Under the pieces are notes generated by a model, which did not search any database, was not told the DNA's origin, and was given only the letters and a program-made list of their open reading frames with translations. From the NCBI RefSeq assembly GCF_910589235.1, contig NC_060955.1:18298758-18362757 (forward strand): a DNA stretch of 64,000 nucleotides, given 5' to 3'. The stretch is from Vespa crabro. Its lineage: Eukaryota > Arthropoda > Insecta > Hymenoptera > Vespidae. Position numbers and translations under genes: made by a program. The first letter of the stretch is position 1; each line of letters opens with the position of its first letter. This document shows positions 24,767 through 36,446 of the stretch, in pieces.

Positions 24767-24830
24767 TATAAATAACGTCTCACATCGACGACACGCGTAC
24801 GAGAAGCGACGCTATCGATGCAAATGCACC
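24767..24830 (+). promoter_or_regulatory. TATAAATA element next to a POU octamer
   Basis: TATAAATA at 24767-24774 is preceded by GGC and followed by a GC-richer, CG-rich segment. An exact ATGCAAAT octamer lies at 24818-24825, next to two CACC-containing motifs. I see no arthropod-type initiator (TCAGT) about 30 bp after the TATA element and no convincing frame downstream. It may be a promoter or an enhancer patch; both motifs occur by chance at this base composition. Confidence 0.18.
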
Positions 24831-25020
24831 TTGCCGCACCTTCTCAAGGCGAAAATATAAGCGAGACCGATCGTTTTCTCAAATAACGCTACGCTCTCGC
24901 GTGTACGTAACACTTACGTAATATTTTTCCATTGCCGACTAGACGACTTCCGCTTTCTTTTCTTTATCTCGTTTGCGAGTACTCGTTAGTATTACTACGT
25001 CGTCGTACATTTCTACGAAT

Positions 25021-25118
25021 TTTCTTCTTTCTTTTTTCTTCTCTTTTTCTTTTTTTTCTTTCTTTTTTGTTCCTTTTTTTCTTTTTTTCTTTCTTTTTTT
25101 CTTTTTTTTTTTTTTCAG
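25021..25118 (+). other. Long polypyrimidine tract ending in CAG
   Basis: Almost 100 nt of C and T, with one G at 25069, end in TTTTTCAG followed by TCAAG. This is a textbook 3' splice acceptor shape. An ATG at 25131 opens a 30-codon frame just after it. The tract is also simple-sequence DNA, so the acceptor reading is weak. Confidence 0.15.
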
Positions 25119-26030
25119 TCAAGACTTCTCGATGAATACGTACACAAACTTGGTGATAAGTGGCGAACATTACAATAAAAATATTTGGTATTCCTTGACA
25201 AGAAAATCTGATGTATATATATAAATCAAAGAACATTTAATTATATATGAGTTAGTAATATTATTTCTTTGCCGGTGAAAAAAAAAAAAAAGAAAAAAAA
25301 CATGTGTAACTACCAATCGTGCAAACATTTAATATATTGCTTCACGGTTCTACGATACTTAACCAAAAAGAAATGTTAGAAATTTTTAATTCAACCATTT
25401 CTTTTAACTATAGTTTAATCAGTTCGATATCCATTCGTGCGTGGAGAAGTTAAGAAGATCGGAAACACAAAATAACATTAAGATAATACCATCTAAGCTG
25501 ACTATCAGAAGCACTTACCATTTACTGCTAATAGCACCTTCAACGTTTCGACTGAAATTTCCAGCTATGTCCTTTTTGCAAAGGTATCATTAACGAGAAA
25601 GTAGGAAAGAAGGAGATATAAAATATAGGGATAAAAGAAGAGAGAAAGAGAAAGAGAAAAGGAGAAGAGAAAGGAGGTAGGACCGTGCGTTATTCCGAGT
25701 GTCGTTTTAAACGCATAGGTACACGTGTACGCTTGCAGCAGAGTGGACGGCAAGTTTAAACGCTTCCGCCTTCATTTTACCGTACCGATAATGAAGCGAC
25801 CGCTCTAATTATGTATCCTCGGGGTGGTCGAACGGGACAGAGGAAGACGGAAGGATGATTCCTTAAGCGTCGAGACGGTTTCGACGATACGGCAATTGCG
25901 CCGGGTCATTCCTTTTAATTTTCCTGGGTAGAAGAAGGGAGAAATAGAAAGACAGAGAAAGAAGAGAAACACAGAGAGGGATGAGGAGGACGAAAGAGAA
26001 AGACAATGGGCTGACGTAAGTCTCCGGCCG
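25119..26030. other. Single-copy and purine-rich DNA, no gene seen
   Basis: AT-rich to about 25600, then plus-strand purine-rich (25610-25680) and GC-richer from 25690. Minus-strand frames at 25565-25753 and 25805-26062 are Ser/Leu-rich over the purine tracts. Confidence 0.45.
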
Positions 26031-26034
26031 TCTT

Positions 26035-26290
26035 TTAACTCAACGTCGTCGCAGACGCCCACGGCGATTATAATTCCGCCTAATTGCCTCGTTTATTAGC
26101 TTCTCGAGGCATCCGACTATTTATAGGGAGCGACAGGACAGACGTTGATCGTCTTAATGATATACCGTCGGACTAGATGACTGCCTTCGTTATCGTAGCC
26201 CGTGCGAAGGATATCGCTTCTGCAAGTATATCGCAGAAAATCTCGTTCGATGCCGACTAATCTGGAGACAACTTTTACTAGGATAAAAGT
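26035..26290. promoter_or_regulatory. Candidate enhancer island with exact MEF2 site
   Basis: A GC-richer segment with no long open frame holds CTATTTATAG at 26117-26126, a perfect match to the MEF2 consensus. Just upstream are the homeodomain-type cores ATTATAATT (26067-26075), TAATTG (26081-26086) and TTTATTAG (about 26092-26099). Clustering of AT-rich factor sites inside a GC-richer island is typical of insect enhancers. MEF2 directs muscle gene expression in animals. The assignment is inference. Confidence 0.25.
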
Positions 26291-26653
26291 TTAATTTATG
26301 GCCCTCGAAAAAGTTAGAGTTTTAATTGAATTTATTATTCGAGCCGTACTGTTCTTGTCTCTTTCATACGATCTTTTTCATACGTTGTGTTACGTTAACG
26401 CATTCGATCTAATTAAAATGAATTTGATCAATTTTGATTTCAAACGTCCTCGATAATTAGCAATTGTTGGATTAAAGAATGAATGTATTTATAAATCGAA
26501 GATGTAGAGAGTGAAAGGTAATAGAAGTATTATTTATTTTAAAGTTCTTTACTGTTAATTTTTTATTTCAAACTTCTAAGAAATAAAATATCTGACAGTT
26601 CATTTATTTAGAAATATTAAACCACGGAAGTTATTTCATTCTAATTCCTCATT

Positions 26654-26673
26654 CCTCTCTCTCTCTCTTTCCC

Positions 26674-26715
<42 letters not shown>
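26654..26715. repeat. (CT)n array with CCCT interruptions
   Basis: About 60 bp of CT, interrupted by TTTCCC and TCCC in the left half and clean on the right. Pyrimidine-rich sequence continues around 26810-26880. Confidence 0.96.
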
Positions 26716-26717
<2 letters not shown>

Positions 26718-27424
26718 AAGAAACTTTGATAGCTTCCTCTTGTCTTCAATCTTTCGTGATCCGATGATTAAGCGCTGATAAACTCAGACATGATGATTCT
26801 TATTTCTCACGTCCTCTTTTCTCGTACCTTTCCATCTTCCTCTCACTCTTCTCCTATTCCGCTCTTTTCCTTTCACATTTCGGTGTCTTCTTTTTGCTCG
26901 GAAGTTATTTAAGTCTACGTCCGATTGGTTTGGTGGTACCGATAATCAATCGATCCTGTTTCCTTCTAATTGGATTACTCTCTCATTCCTCTTTTCGTTT
27001 TTCCGTTCTTTTTCAAGTCTGTCTTCGTTCTTTGTCGTAAAATCGTTGGACAGACCACGTATTTGAAAGTTCTTTATCTATCTGATATAAAATTTCATTC
27101 GATTCGCAGTTGAAATTTTATTACGAAGCATAATTTTTCTTTTTTTTTTTTTTTTAACGGAACTTAACATTTTATGCTTTTGTCGAAAATGAGACTAAAC
27201 GGAAGTACGAAGATGAATATGAAATGACGATTAATATCGAAGATAAAACTTTTAGAAAAGAAACGTCCACTCACATCTTCTTGGCTTTAGTGGAAGGAAT
27301 AAAGTACTTAATATTATTAGCCTCTAGGTTCGGAACGATAAAAAGGAAAAAAGAAAGAATAAAAGGGACGAGAAAGAACGGAAAAGAAGAATCCATTCAT
27401 TCGCTGTTTTTCTTATCTCCGTAA

Positions 27425-27724
27425 TCACGACACGTTAAACGAACGCCTTTCGCATTTTATAATACCCGTCTTTTCTCGAACCCAACAAAACTTGGTCCAC
27501 TCTTCAGGCGATAACGTCGTCGCGTCTCTAGCAACGACGCGTCTTCTAATCCCACTCTGTCTACGGATATTCCGAGCGTCCTCGACCCTGCAAGAAACTT
27601 GGCCCCTGTCCAGACTGGATGTTAGAATCCTGCAGTTTTCTCTCCTTGCCCGTCTGTTCACGATCTTCTCTTTTTCTTTAGACCGGTCGGACCTTCGAAC
27701 AAAAATCAAGATGATGCGCTTCAT
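27425..27724 (-). other. Unassigned open frame, 99 codons, Arg-rich
   Basis: An ATG-initiated minus-strand frame of 99 codons covers a GC-richer island. The product would be Arg-rich, with three Cys and mixed composition, and no domain I recognise. The plus strand is also open over 27492-27827, so one or both must be accidental. No TATA element or splice signal decides between them. Confidence 0.1.
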
Positions 27725-28279
27725 TCAAAATCTAATCTCAACGACAATTCTACACACATTTCTCTCTCATCTCTTTACAAATTATTGTACTTTTCCATTA
27801 ATAAAAGTTTATACAAAAAATACGTAATATTCGAAATTAGATCAAAATTTAAGAAATAGATTCACATAATTTTAAATATTTAGATATTGTAAATCATTCC
27901 ACTGGATAAACGACGATTCTGATTTCGATTTTCAATTTAGAAGCCTATTACTTTCCTAGGCTCGGCGTTAATTGGAAATTAATACCACGAATATATCCAT
28001 ATAGGAAGCGTACCGATAAAAAAGAAAAGGAAAGAAAAGTAATGGGTCGGAGGATTGACATTTTCCCAATTTGAGAACGTCTTGAACAATCATCAAAGAC
28101 TGTCGGTGAGAATTTCGACAAAGAACATCTTCGCCAAAGGCTTTTCATGTATGTACCTACGTACACATTCGTATAGTTTTCACCAATGCCAAAGTCTCTC
28201 GTTTCTCAGGCTACGTAGACTTTTCAATTTGTGGGGATAAGTGAGACGAGAAAGAATGGAAGAGAAAAAGGGAAAGGGA

Positions 28280-28280
28280 A

Positions 28281-28319
<39 letters not shown>
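28280..28319. repeat. (GA)n microsatellite, about 20 units
   Basis: About 40 bp of GA with a GAAAGA interruption near the left end. Confidence 0.97.
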
Positions 28320-28324
<5 letters not shown>

Positions 28325-28787
28325 GGAGAAGTCCAAGAGTTCTTCGGAAAGGAGTCTCATTAAGGGAATTGGGTCGCCACGCGACAATGAGCCAGCGAGC
28401 GTGACGAAGGCTTCTCCCTTAATCCCTAAAGGACATCTTGAACTAAAATGCATCACCTTCACTTGGTGAGCTCAAATCGCTTAAGCCTCTATCCGACGGC
28501 TTGGAAAACTCTTTTCAAGGAAACTACGAAAAGTTTAACGTACGCGAATTTACGAATCCTTCTCTTTCTCTGTCGTCAATTCTAATGTTTCCTTCCTTCT
28601 TTTCTGCCATTTTCTATCGCGTTATTCTTTCATGGCTTCGATGGATTATTCTCTTGAGAATGAACAAAATAGCTAGTTTATGCCTTAAATTAAAAGAGCT
28701 TCGTTCAATACGATTATATCACTTTTTGCATCATGACTATTTTACAGTTACGTTTGCGATTCTCTTTTCTGATCCTTTCTGTTTGTT

Positions 28788-28801
28788 TGTTTGTCTGTCT
28801 T

Positions 28802-28836
<35 letters not shown>

Positions 28837-28865
28837 GTCTCTTTCTCTCTCTATCTCTCCCTCTC
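28788..28865. repeat. (TCTG)n array passing into CT
   Basis: GTTT units, then about ten TCTG units with single TTTC and TATC variants, then CT-rich sequence to about 28865. This is the only sizeable TCTG tetranucleotide array in the window. Confidence 0.95.
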
Positions 28866-28869
28866 TTTC

Positions 28870-30430
28870 ATTCACTTTATCTCCAAGCCATAGGTAAGAG
28901 AATTCGAGCAGAAGTAGCAAGAAACGATCGTTCGAGTTATTCCGCCGCAGTGCAGATCCTAAGCCTTCTTCTTCTTCTCCTCTTCTCTGCTTGTCCACAT
29001 TTATTCTTCGTCGATTTGATTTATATATCGTAGTAAAAACGATGCAGATTTTTTTTCAAAACCTTAAGCATTCCTTTCTTAAGTCGCTGACGTCGAAGTG
29101 ATCCAAACGTTAGATCGTTTTCCTTAAGAAATATTTTTTTCCGTTGGCATTCGACGTTCCTATCGTCGATTGAAAATTTAGATCGAAAAGTAATTGTTTA
29201 AACTAGTTTTTAGAATTCTTATTATTATTAAACGTAGAATACATAAAACAGGGCCGAGTTAATTAAATAAAATTTATTGTTCGTTCATAAAAAGATATGC
29301 ACGTGATCCGTGAAATGGCGAAAAAGAATATAACAGAGAGAAAGAGATAAAGAGAAAAGAGTCATGTGCGTGCTCGGTGGTAAACGATTCATTGCAGTGG
29401 AACAGTGTAAAAGAATGTATATATAACGAGGAGTATATGAGGTCAAGCTGGTTAAAGCTACGATGTTTAATATCAGTTAGACAGTTTTATGTGCATCCAA
29501 GTAAAATCTGTATACCTAAGTTCATCTATTTCTTCTATTTTTCTCTCTGTTCCGTGCCTACGAAAATGAAAAACACAATAAAAACGTGCCCTTAATTACA
29601 TCTATCTAATAATCGTATATGCTTTTCTCGAATCTTTTTAACTTTTGCCTCCCTTTCATCATTAATTCGTAGCCGATTAAATTTATTTGGAAGGCTAGTT
29701 GCAAATTTCTGTAGCAATTCACTTTTATCTATAATATATTTTGTGTCTTCACGCTAATTAATTTCTTATCGAATAGTGAAAGTTCTATGTTCTTTCACGT
29801 TAGAGATTATTTTGTTTAATGGACCCATTGGGAATACCGTCATGCGAGATCATAATTAATATTTCGCAAGAGAAAATAAAAAACGAAAGATCCTTTCGGA
29901 AGAGCGAAATTACGTTAATTCGAAAATCTTTAAAGCGTCGATTACACGGAAAGATGGGTGAACGGAACTTATAGCCACAACGTTGGTGGAGTTTTCGAAA
30001 AATAATTACCGATCGTCTTTAATGAAGTACAGCACTTAAAGCGTTGCACCAGGAGTTAACCTCGAAATATGGTTGACCAATTTTTACACAAGCATGGCTT
30101 TCGTTATTTTATTCTTTCTTCTTAAGTTATAGCTAACAGGAACTTTGATATTTTATGTTAATGTCACAGGAATAATGTTAACCAAGAAATTTTTCATCGC
30201 GTATCTTTAACAACCTGATCATAATAAATTCATAATTTTGTCTCTTTATTCGCTGTTGTATCTCAATTTTATTCTATATTCATATGAATATTATTATAAT
30301 TTTTCTTTTTTACTTGTTTTTATATATATCCAATGATCATCATTATTTTTCACAAAATCTAAGAAGATAATTGAACGTTTAATCTAAATTTAACAATTTA
30401 TGTGGCCCTTTAATCTAAATCGTTATCGAT
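28870..30430. other. AT-rich DNA, no gene seen
   Basis: Frames are at most about 80 codons and lack recognisable content. No array over 20 bp. Moderately GC-richer patches lie at 28900-28990 and 29930-30060. Confidence 0.5.
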
Positions 30431-30435
30431 GACGA

Positions 30436-30669
30436 AACTCTAACGCAGACATTAGATTGGCGGAACATAAATTACGATTAGACGAAGCCGAGACGGAATT
30501 CTCTGCCTCGGGGTCATATTGGAACCCTCGAACGAAGAGCAGCACTGTGTGGTGCCGCTTTTACGCTGATTTATCGTGCTTGATAAAACGTGGTCGCGAA
30601 TATTGCATCGGTAAATTTATCCAGAGCATGAAGAACATCAGTATAACGTATATATGCATGAATGAGTAA
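30436..30669 (+). other. Unassigned open frame, 77 codons
   Basis: After a stop at 30430-30432 this plus-strand frame stays open for about 78 codons through a GC-richer patch. It has no ATG until near its end, so it could only be an internal exon. The composition is ordinary (Glu, Asp, Arg, Ser, Trp, Cys) with no repeat. AG dinucleotides resembling acceptors occur at 30448-30455, but no strong donor follows. No domain recognised. Confidence 0.1.
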
Positions 30670-31795
30670 GAGAAAAAAAAGGAAAGAAGTTAATTCATTT
30701 GATCTTTTTCATCCTTTTTTTTGTTTTCTTTCTTTCTTTTTTTTGTTTTTTTTTTTAAAAAGATTTTTCGAATAAACTTTTTTCGAATATAAAAGAAAGC
30801 GATACTCTTCCTTATTGCGTTGCTTTTCAAATATAACAGATAAGATGCATGTCAATCTGTTTAATATATATTATTTGGTTTAGATCTACAAGGACTAGTA
30901 TAATGTCTAATTGATTTATTTGCAATATATAAAAAAATAAAAGATTGAGGAATCTTAATTCTTATTACTACCCAATTTAAGAGTAAAAATATATTTATAT
31001 AAATATTCTTTTAATCAATACAATCTTCTTCAAATACGATATATGTATACGTACAAAGTTATTAAAGATCTCAAGATCGTAATCGACAAGATTATAGATT
31101 GTGTTAATTTATTGAATTCGTATTAATTCGATCGCATTACATCTGCAGTTATTAATTTCCCCACTTTTTAATTGATTCTATTACATTTATGATCTATTAC
31201 CTTTGAAAAAGAACTCAGAAATCAACTTGAATAGTAATTCATTGTAGTGTTCTATTATCTATTTTACAATTAAAAAAAGCATTACATTTAAAGTAAGAAA
31301 TCCTTAGAAAAGGAAAAAAGAAAAGGGATGAAATCAAGAAGAGACGGTAATTGATCTGTCCTATCGCTCGAACATCCGCACGATTTTGCCGCAGGTGTGG
31401 GAGGCGACCGAAAGGACAAGACCGTGACTAGCAGGTGAACGAGCTCGCGATATCTCCTTTTTCTTCTTCCTAAGATGAAAGTCTCGGCTGATCGTGCCGA
31501 TCGTGCTTCATGATCCTTCCAACGGTGAAACATGATTCTATGAATCTTCGTGTCCACAGGAAAATTAATTACACCTCATCGGTTCTCTTTTTACCTGCTC
31601 CCGGCAAAACATAAAAGAACTTATGTACTTTTCTTATATAACAAAATAATAAGAATATTTTAGTATAAGAAAAAAAAAATTAATAATATAAAGAACAATT
31701 ATCTGTGAATATTTAGGGTAAGTGAGATATTGCAAAAGAGGTAATGAGAGACAAAGAGATATTGAATCGAAAAAGAAATGAAAGATTGAACAGAA
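30670..31795. other. AT-rich DNA then GC-richer patch
   Basis: AT-rich with T runs at 30713-30756. A GC-richer patch at about 31330-31560 carries a minus-strand frame (31288-31557) that has only a GTG at its start and no recognisable domain. Confidence 0.4.
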
Positions 31796-31839
31796 AGAGA
31801 GAGAGAGAGAGAGAGTGGAGGGGGGAAAGAGAGAGAGAT
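31796..31839. repeat. Interrupted (GA)n array
   Basis: Two GA blocks separated by a TGGAGGGGGGAAA interruption. Confidence 0.95.
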
Positions 31840-31985
31840 ATTTATATCGAATATTTCGCTTATCAGTTTATACAAATCAACGTATACGCAAGTCTCATTC
31901 GTGCGCGATGCGTCGAGAGTCCATTAAGAGCTGTTGTTTCGAAAAGGACTCTCGTTATATCTATACATATACCTAGTGGCTGATT

Positions 31986-32000
31986 CAGGTGCTGCAGGTG
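31986..32000. promoter_or_regulatory. Paired CAGGTG E-boxes
   Basis: CAGGTG occurs at 31986-31991 and again at 31995-32000, nine bp apart start to start, in a GC-richer single-copy patch. CAGGTG is bound by Snail/ZEB-type zinc fingers and by some bHLH dimers. The close duplication suggests a functional pair, but no experiment or conservation is visible here. Confidence 0.2.
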
Positions 32001-33173
32001 CTACGGGGAGAACGTAGCTACCGTAACTTGCCATCGAGACATCCAAAGCATGACAAACGAGCTTGGCGTAAACAGAATATTAACGGTTCTCTAACGAGCG
32101 CCGACGTGGATGTTAGGATGATCGGTGGTGATGGATAGACGCGAAGAGCATCAGCTTCGTTATTGTCATTTATCTTAGCCTTCTCGACGGTGAGATTCGA
32201 GGTTAGAATTTAAATGAGAAATTTATGACGCGAGCCTTTCGCGTGAATTTTATTTTTTCGCCAACGATTCTTCCGCTTCCTTTATCTCCCGATTTTTCAC
32301 TATTCTCAGCAAGTTATAAACTTCTATGTTCCTTTTCTTATTTCTGAGGTACATTCTAACGATGATCGTAATACGATGATGATTTGTCAGTGCCGGTCTG
32401 CTAAACCACTGAGTTTAAATGGCTCGTACTTCAATGCTTTAACATATGAATGTGTACTGTTCTATTTTAAAAATAATCGAGTCGCTGAATCTTAATTTTC
32501 TATATTTTAATCCCAAACAGTGCAAATCGTTGAAAACATTGGCCATTTCCTTTTTACATTATCATTATAATATGGTCATTAACGCACTGTAAAAATATTG
32601 CTAATATTTTTTTAATAATTTCGTAGATACGTTTTTATGAGCTACATCAGCAAAAAAAAAAAGAAGTTGATCGTTTCATGAGAAAACTATTAATTAGACG
32701 AAAGTACAGTCCTTTTTTTTCTAGACTATTTTTAATTAACCGACTTTAATTTAGTAATTCAACAACAAACTTTGCTACGAATTTCTTGTCTTTCGTTATG
32801 GTCTCCTATCAAAAACTACTATTTGAACAATGTCATGAAAGTACTTGCTTTATCATTTAATTCATATGTTCGACTTATTTGTTAATTCCCATCCCATAAA
32901 TGAAATATTTTTCTAAGAGTCTTTTTTCGAATGAGGATTTGATACATTAAAACATGGAACCTTGTAGAAAAATTAATTCTTTATACATTACAGTTTATTC
33001 ACAAATTTATAAAACAATTTATGCGATCTTGTCTTTGTTTTTTAAACAATTTTATTATAGATTCAAAAGGATCAAATTTTTTTTATTATTCAGCGAGAAA
33101 TTTCGTTTCCGGAAATCAATCATACCGTTTCCGCCTGGACGGTATATACAAAATGGAAGGAAAAGAATAAGAA
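32001..33173. other. AT-rich DNA, no gene seen
   Basis: GC-richer to about 32200, then AT-rich. The plus frame at 32954-33184 is 76 codons from ATG, Phe/Ile/Lys-rich, with no recognisable domain. Confidence 0.45.
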
Positions 33174-33213
33174 AGAGAGAGTAAAAGAGAGAGAGAGAGA
33201 AAGAGAGAGAGAG
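33174..33213. repeat. Interrupted (GA)n array
   Basis: About 40 bp of GA with TAAA and AA interruptions. Confidence 0.95.
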
Positions 33214-33784
33214 TTGGAATAAGTTTGCGTTCATGTCTGTATTCCTGGATTTTATTCGCGTGTGAGTGCATGTACGTTATGCCTGGGATTGCAGCAGGTA
33301 AACGCATTTGCATGTAAAGTCGTTTTCACGAAATGACGACGAATGTAGCTTCCCAATTCCGTGTTAACGTCTGGAATGTTTCGCTGAAAATATGGTCTGA
33401 AAAAATAATAACCGTTCCTTGACGATTACCTTGAAAGTGTAAAAAAAAAAAATAATAATTTCGCTTCATTTAGAACAATTTCTATTAAAAAGAGAATTAA
33501 TTGAATTTTTAATGATGTTAATTAAGAATATTCAATCATCTATCGCTGAACATTGAATACTATCAATTATTACAGAATCTCTGTTAAATGACGATTAAGA
33601 AAGTATTTTGTCCATAGAAAGGGCGTTATCACACTTATTCAGTATCATTCATTGAAGGATAATCTGTTTGTTCCTTTGAATCCTATTTCCGACTCGAATC
33701 GTATTCAACGAACTAACAAGGAGAGTTCACTGGCCGAAAGGTGCCACAGAAATCGTAGGAAGTTACGAAGGCCAGAAAGCAAAC

Positions 33785-33882
33785 AGAGGGAAAGAGAGAC
33801 AAAGCGACAGAGAGACAGAGAGAAAGAGAGAGAGAGAGAAAGAGAGTGAGAGAAAGAGAAAGAGAAAGAGAGAGAGAGAGAG
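33785..33882. repeat. Long interrupted (GA)n array
   Basis: Nearly 100 bp of purine-rich GA with ACAA, CGACA, AAAG and TGAG interruptions, so an old array. Overlapping minus-strand frames across it are Ser/Leu repeats. Confidence 0.95.
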
Positions 33883-34229
33883 CTTCCAAAAGAGAAATAG
33901 AAGATAGTAGTTCTGTAAGCTGAAGGAAACCAATAGGACTCGTGACAACAGCAACACCAGCAATGGCAACAGCAGGCTGGTCTCTAGTCTCTCTGATTGT
34001 CATCCGGTTGTTCAAAGGCGTCGCCAAGCAGCAAATCGGTTCACGGTTCAGAATGGGTCAGCAATGAAAGGACGTTGAATTTTAGCCCCCGGGTATAGTC
34101 AGAAACAGAAGGCCGTCTCTGTATTCGTGCGTAATTCCTGAAACAAGAATTGCTCAGCAAACATCTTCTCTTGCCTCCTCGTTCATTCAATTGTCATCTC
34201 TTTTTACTCTTCTTGTATTTTCTTGCATT

Positions 34230-34312
34230 TTTTTTTCTTTTTTATTATTTTTTTTTTTTTTATTATCAGTTAGATCTCACATTTTCTTTTTTTTTTTTTT
34301 CATTCTTTTGTC
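34230..34312. repeat. T-rich low-complexity tract
   Basis: Three runs of 8-15 T separated by short ATTATC/CATT interruptions. Plus frames here are Phe repeats. Confidence 0.85.
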
Positions 34313-34919
34313 TTATTCCTTTACATCTATTCTTTGTCGCCGTCAATTAAGCTTTAGTGATCATCTCTTCGGTAAATTCATTTTACGAAAAGTTTGACAA
34401 CCTCGTAAAATCTCGTAAAATCTCATAAAATTGAGAAGATAGTTAAGCAAAATCTCGAATTGTTTTTTAATGAGAGTAGAAGAAGTAAAAGAAGAAGAAG
34501 AAGAAAAAGAAGAACAAGAACAAGAGATGATGGAATGTTAAATATTTGTGACTAGAGGAAACTTGAAAGTTCGTTGTTGTAGATTCACCGAAGTTGAGAC
34601 AATGTTCGTCGGCTTCGAGTAGAAAGGAGTTAAGTGACGTCATCGTAATCGGCATGTAGTTCAACAAAGTTAGGAACAAAAGGGAACTAACCTAAGCGCA
34701 AGCGAACACTAGTCAAGTGGGATGGTTGATCGTAGAGGAAACTTAGAAAGTTAAGTGGCGCTAGAATGTCATTCTTTTCTTTTTATTGCCATCGATGCGG
34801 AAGCATCGCAATCGAAGTATCGTTTTGCTTTGTTTCCATCTCGATCATTTAATCACTTTGACCGGACGATCGAATTAACTCGATCCATCTGTCTTGCAGA
34901 GAGAAAGAAGAATGGTAGA

Positions 34920-35012
34920 CAGAAAGAGAGAGAGAGAGGGAGAAAGAGAAAGAGAAAGAAAAAGAAAGAAAGAGAGAGAGAGAGAGGGAGAAAGAGAAAG
35001 AGAAAGAAAGAG

Positions 35013-35056
<44 letters not shown>
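34920..35056. repeat. Long (GA)n array with 50-bp internal duplication
   Basis: About 137 bp of GA/GAAA. Positions 34921-34970 and 34971-35020 are two copies of a 50-bp unit that differ at about two positions, and each includes GAGGGAG and several AAAGAG units. The right end is clean GA. This is the longest purine run in the window. Confidence 0.96.
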
Positions 35057-36100
35057 TATTGATTGCCACGAAGGAAATATCTAAGGGATATAAATTATTT
35101 CCATTCTTATTGTCCGAAAATCAATGGATGATGAAAAGTCCAGATGTGAAACGAGAATAATAACGTGTTCACGAGTTAACGATATTATAGCGCGTAATGT
35201 GGAACTAGGAAATCCCATTTCATGGACCCCACCAGTACAATCAACAAATTCTACGTATTCGATACTTAACGAACGGAGTAATAAATAACGAGTTATCTCT
35301 CGTAAATAGTACAAGACGAGATAAAAGCAATGGCCTTTCTTTTCGGGACTGGCATAACAGTATAGGTATCTACCTACCTACGTAGAACAACATGAGCGAA
35401 TTTAATCGTCGAGGAAGAAGCGAAGAGGAAGAGAAAGAATATAAGAGAAGAAAAGAGAGAAAAGAAGAGAGGAGAAGAAAAGGTGCACGCTTCGGACGAT
35501 ACAAATACTGCAACCTTAACCTCAGGATTGCCCTTTGCAAAGCCGGTCGGTGTATGCGCTTCGATCGGAATAGCCATTAACGTCTGACCCATCGGCCGCG
35601 GGAGCACGGGGAAGAAGAGAGACGGAAAGAGTAGAAAGAGGTGGAGAGGGATGCGTGATTCGACGATAAATCTGTCGGCCTGAGAGCCACGGCGGCCCGG
35701 TACACGATCTCGATATTGTTCCGCATTGCGTTGTTCCGTCGTTTCCCTTTTCCCTTCCCTTCGTCCTCTTGTATCAACCCTCCCTCCTCCTTCCTTCCTC
35801 CCATTCCACTTTCTCTTCCCTACTCGTTGTCAGATCAAGACAGCCTCGCCTCTCGATATGATGCGTTCTACGAAACTCTCCCTACTTCGTCGTCGCATTT
35901 ATGCTCCGAACGATGTCATTATTTCGATTCCGCGACTGACAAGCACAACGAGCGTTATAAGTGGACCCCATGAATCCTTCTCGAGTTACTTCGTTTTAAT
36001 CGTTTCTCTTGTCTCTTTAACGAACATGCCCTGTTGGCATGTCTGACGACTGCGTCGACGTGTTATTTCGTAATCGCTAATATCAGACTATTTTAAGGAC
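35057..36100. other. Single-copy DNA with GC-richer island
   Basis: A GC-richer, partly purine- and pyrimidine-rich island at about 35480-36040 has frames open on both strands (35374-35607, 35577-35804, 35716-36046). None has a recognisable domain. CTTTGCAAAG at about 35533-35542 is a perfect palindrome. Confidence 0.35.
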
Positions 36101-36130
36101 TTACTTAATTACTTACTTACTTACTTACTT
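36101..36130. repeat. (TTAC)n tetranucleotide array
   Basis: About seven copies of TTAC, the first interrupted by TTAATTAC. It is not the arthropod telomere repeat TTAGG. Confidence 0.93.
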
Positions 36131-36446
36131 GTTAAAACGCTGAGAGCTAATTAATTTTCTTATTGATTATTGACAATTAAATCGAAATAATATTTAACGT
36201 CGAACGTCCTACGTATGACAAATTTTATTGATAAATCGATAATTATCTATTTTATATTTCTAACTTCTGGAAAGTTTAATCGTTGGTAAGCAATTGGAAA
36301 TATTTAATTTGAAATGTGAACGATCCATTAAATGTATTTCTCATTTTCCGAGGGTACAAGCATCAAATTGTCCGATTCCTTATTCGATACGGACGAAACA
36401 CCGTGATGTCGAACGTTAAATCGAATTGTCTGTTGTCGGTGGACGG

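Noticed and set aside
36101..36130. TTAC array considered as a telomere-like repeat
   Set aside because: The unit is TTAC, not the arthropod TTAGG, and only about seven copies occur internally.
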